Made by a program: the position numbers and the translations under genes. From Candidatus Methylomirabilota bacterium (lineage in GTDB: Bacteria > Methylomirabilota > Methylomirabilia > Rokubacteriales > CSP1-6): a stretch of DNA of 48,364 nt. The notes under the pieces were generated by a model. It was not told the DNA's origin. It searched no databases and saw only the letters and a list, made by a program, of their open reading frames with translations. Location: NCBI GenBank assembly GCA_036002485.1, contig DASYTI010000014.1, positions 1 through 48,364 of the forward strand, in the 5' to 3' direction. Positions 47,259 to 48,364 of this stretch are shown one piece after another. Positions within the stretch are counted from its first letter, which is position 1; each line of letters begins with the position of its first letter.

Positions 47259-47971
47259 CGCGACTTCATCCCCTGCATCACGAGACGCTCCACGGAGGTC
47301 GGCATCTTGGCGACGGGCAGCGCGCCTTCCGTGTCGAGGCCGCGGATGTGCTCGAGACGCTCGTATCCGATGCGGGGAAACGCCTGCGGCTCGCGCGCGA
47401 GGATCGAGGGCTCGAGGCCGGCCGCCTCGAGTCGCGCGTACGCACCACGGGGTCCCAGGAATGCGAAGAGCGTGAAGACGAGCCGCCCGCCGGGCCGGAG
47501 GTGAGCCGGGGCGCCCGCGATGAGCCGATCGAGGATATCCCAGCCGTCCACGCCGCCATTGTCGGCGGCGGCCGCCGCATCGTCGCGTTCGCGCCCGGGC
47601 GGTGTCGGCATCTGGGGTGGGCTCGCGCAGATGAGATGGAAGCGCCGGCCGGCCACGGGCTCATAGCAGTCGCCCTGGAGCACCTCGACGCGATCGCCGA
47701 CCCCGTTGCGCGCGGCATTGGCCCGCGCGCAGGCGACGGCCTCCGGCACCACGTCGGTGGCGACCACGCGGCATCCGGCCCGGGCGGCCAGGACGGCGGC
47801 CAGTCCCGTGCCGGCGCCGATCTCGAGCACGTCCTCCCCGTCCCGAAAGTGGAGATGACGGCAGAAGAGAAGGGAGCCGGCCTTGGGCGGCTGCACGCCG
47901 TCGGCCACGGCGAACTCGCAGCCGCGGTAGCGGAAGACAAGCTCGCCGTCTTCATCCAGCCCTCGCCTCAC
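47255..47971 (-). CDS. class I SAM-dependent methyltransferase (HemK/PrmC-like)
   Basis: 238 residues from GTG 47971, with GAGGAG upstream; the frame is open to a TTG at 47995. Motif I DVLEIGAGTGLAAVLAARAG, motif II VVATDVVPEAVACARANAAR, VEVLQGDCYE and motif IV ICASPPQMPTPPGRE, a variant of NPPY. A short N-domain (FRYRGCEFAVADGVQPPKAG) precedes the Rossmann core. It may methylate a Gln/Asn side chain or a small molecule. The gene starts inside repeat copy D, and its 3' end overlaps the ChbG start. Confidence 0.88.
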   Translation of the reverse strand: MRRGLDEDGELVFRYRGCEFAVADGVQPPKAGSLLFCRHLHFRDGEDVLEIGAGTGLAAVLAARAGCRVVATDVVPEAVACARANAARNGVGDRVEVLQGDCYEPVAGRRFHLICASPPQMPTPPGRERDDAAAAADNGGVDGWDILDRLIAGAPAHLRPGGRLVFTLFAFLGPRGAYARLEAAGLEPSILAREPQAFPRIGYERLEHIRGLDTEGALPVAKMPTSVERLVMQGMKSR

Positions 47972-48048
47972 CGCTCTCCTCGCCTCCGGGACCAATCCAG
48001 CTCTCGCCTCGCGGCAGCCACAAGCCGCCGCTCAGCTCGAACAGCGGG
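47972..48048 (-). repeat. dispersed repeat copy D, overlapping a gene start
   Basis: On the minus strand CCGCTGTTCGAGCTGAGCGG then CGGCTTGTGGCTGCCGCGAG and GAGGCGAGGAGAGCGGTGAG. It matches the core and the GAGGAGAGCG tail of copy C (11992-12100), without the outer inverted repeats of copies A and B. Here too the gene start (GTG 47971) and ribosome site lie at its end. Confidence 0.6.
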
Positions 48049-48077
48049 CAGCGTTTCAGGCGACAATGTCGGCATAC

Positions 48078-48210
48078 CCGGGCACCGGGCGATCAAGGCC
48101 GGTCGTTTGTCCACGAGGCCGTTGTGGACCTTTCGCACTTCCTCGTAGGCGGTGTCCGTCGGCTGAACCACGTGTCCGGTAAATCTCCGGCTGATCTCAG
48201 TCACCGCTGC
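48078..48210 (-). pseudogene. N-terminal fragment of a FAD-binding (berberine-bridge-type) oxidoreductase
   Basis: On the minus strand the frame reads ISRRFTGHVVQPTDTAYEEV then RKVHNGLVDKRPALIARCPG and stops resembling the family there. That is the very start of FAD-linked oxidases of the 6-hydroxynicotine/berberine-bridge group (..G.vv.P.D..Yee.R.v.N...d.rPalI.rc). The FAD-binding core is missing; the frame continues into repeat copy D. The 5' end is fused to another gene fragment. Confidence 0.6.
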
Positions 48211-48349
48211 TGATACGGATGACACCGTTTTCATGGGCTGCGAGCGCAACCAAGTCCTCCGACCAGGGACCGAACATCGTCGGAACGAGGTAGCGTTCAT
48301 ACAGCTCGTCAGCGTTGCCCTCCAGCTGCCCGCGCGTTTGCCGACTCAC
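48197..48349 (-). pseudogene. truncated N-terminus of a SAM-dependent methyltransferase
   Basis: AGGAGG (48360-48355) stands 5 nt before GTG 48349, a perfect ribosome site. The frame reads NADELYERYLVPTMFGPWSE then DLVALAAH, the typical start of a family of class I methyltransferases (..YeryLvP..F.p.aedL). It then turns into ENGVIRISSGD and TGA 48199-48197 where the SAM motif should be. The fragment runs into the FAD-oxidoreductase fragment, so both were probably joined by a deletion. Confidence 0.55.
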
Positions 48350-48364
48350 CCCGGCCTCCTCATC

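Overview
The window is very GC-rich, gene-dense bacterial chromosome. Its content is catabolic: acyl-CoA dehydrogenases, a CaiB/BaiF CoA-transferase, MaoC-type hydratases, a cytochrome P450, an E1 dehydrogenase fusion and a GlcD/GlcF-like oxidase. Together with UGA-coded selenoproteins and many intergenic 'CCCTCTCCCC..GGGGAGAGGG' palindromes, this resembles uncultured soil or subsurface lineages such as Candidatus Rokubacteria/Methylomirabilota. That placement is inference; there is no rRNA or marker gene here.

The strongest observation is two genes that look broken by a stop codon but are best read as selenoprotein genes. (1) At 368-1954 (-) a 528-residue UGSC-family protein has an in-frame UGA exactly at the U of Sec-Gly-Ser-Cys. 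A perfect 8-9 bp hairpin with a GU-containing loop begins 10 nt after the UGA. (2) At 21056-21580 (-) an exported thioredoxin-fold protein has UGA in place of the first redox Cys (Sec-Tyr-Asn-Cys). A 6 bp hairpin with loop AGUU begins 19 nt after it. Both hairpins fit the bacterial SECIS layout. No selA, selB, selC or selD is visible in the window.

Layout. 1-4.1 kb: end of an oxidoreductase-like gene, a terminal-inverted-repeat element, the UGSC selenoprotein, an MFS transporter and a secreted protein. 4.2-5.5 kb: an overlapping thioesterase/MaoC/MaoC operon. 5.6-7.9 kb: Uma2 nuclease-like, TIMP-like and Nudix genes, then a LivF remnant joined to a second copy of the repeat element. 7.9-14.9 kb: a (+) cluster of M20 amidohydrolase, fused double acyl-CoA dehydrogenase, MaoC hydratase, CoA-transferase, second acyl-CoA dehydrogenase and a ClpS-like protein. 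15-21.6 kb: small membrane proteins, altronate-dehydratase-family enzyme, hydrolase-cyclase fusion, RidA, and a sulfite-oxidase-like protein beside the selenocysteine redoxin. 21.8-28.4 kb: a NYN-domain protein, then a (-) cluster of P450, CMD-family protein and peptide-type ABC importer (binding protein and two permeases, no ATPase), with a divergent 3Fe-4S ferredoxin. 28.4-33.7 kb: holin-like, DsbA-like, cupin, lipid-A N-domain, a serine-glyoxylate-type aminotransferase with a hydroxyacid dehydrogenase, and a degenerate archaemetzincin-like protein. 33.7-38 kb: a tandem esterase pair in which one member has lost its triad, another hydrolase, a DJ-1/PfpI protein and a DUF1059 protein. 38-48.3 kb: fused E1, FAD/Fe-S oxidase, TlpA-like protein, an alcohol dehydrogenase/ROK kinase/ChbG deacetylase/methyltransferase operon, and truncated gene fragments at the right edge.

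Genes work together mainly as CoA-thioester catabolism (acyl activation, FAD-dependent desaturation, hydration) and redox chemistry. Dispersed repeats mark several junctions where genes have been truncated.
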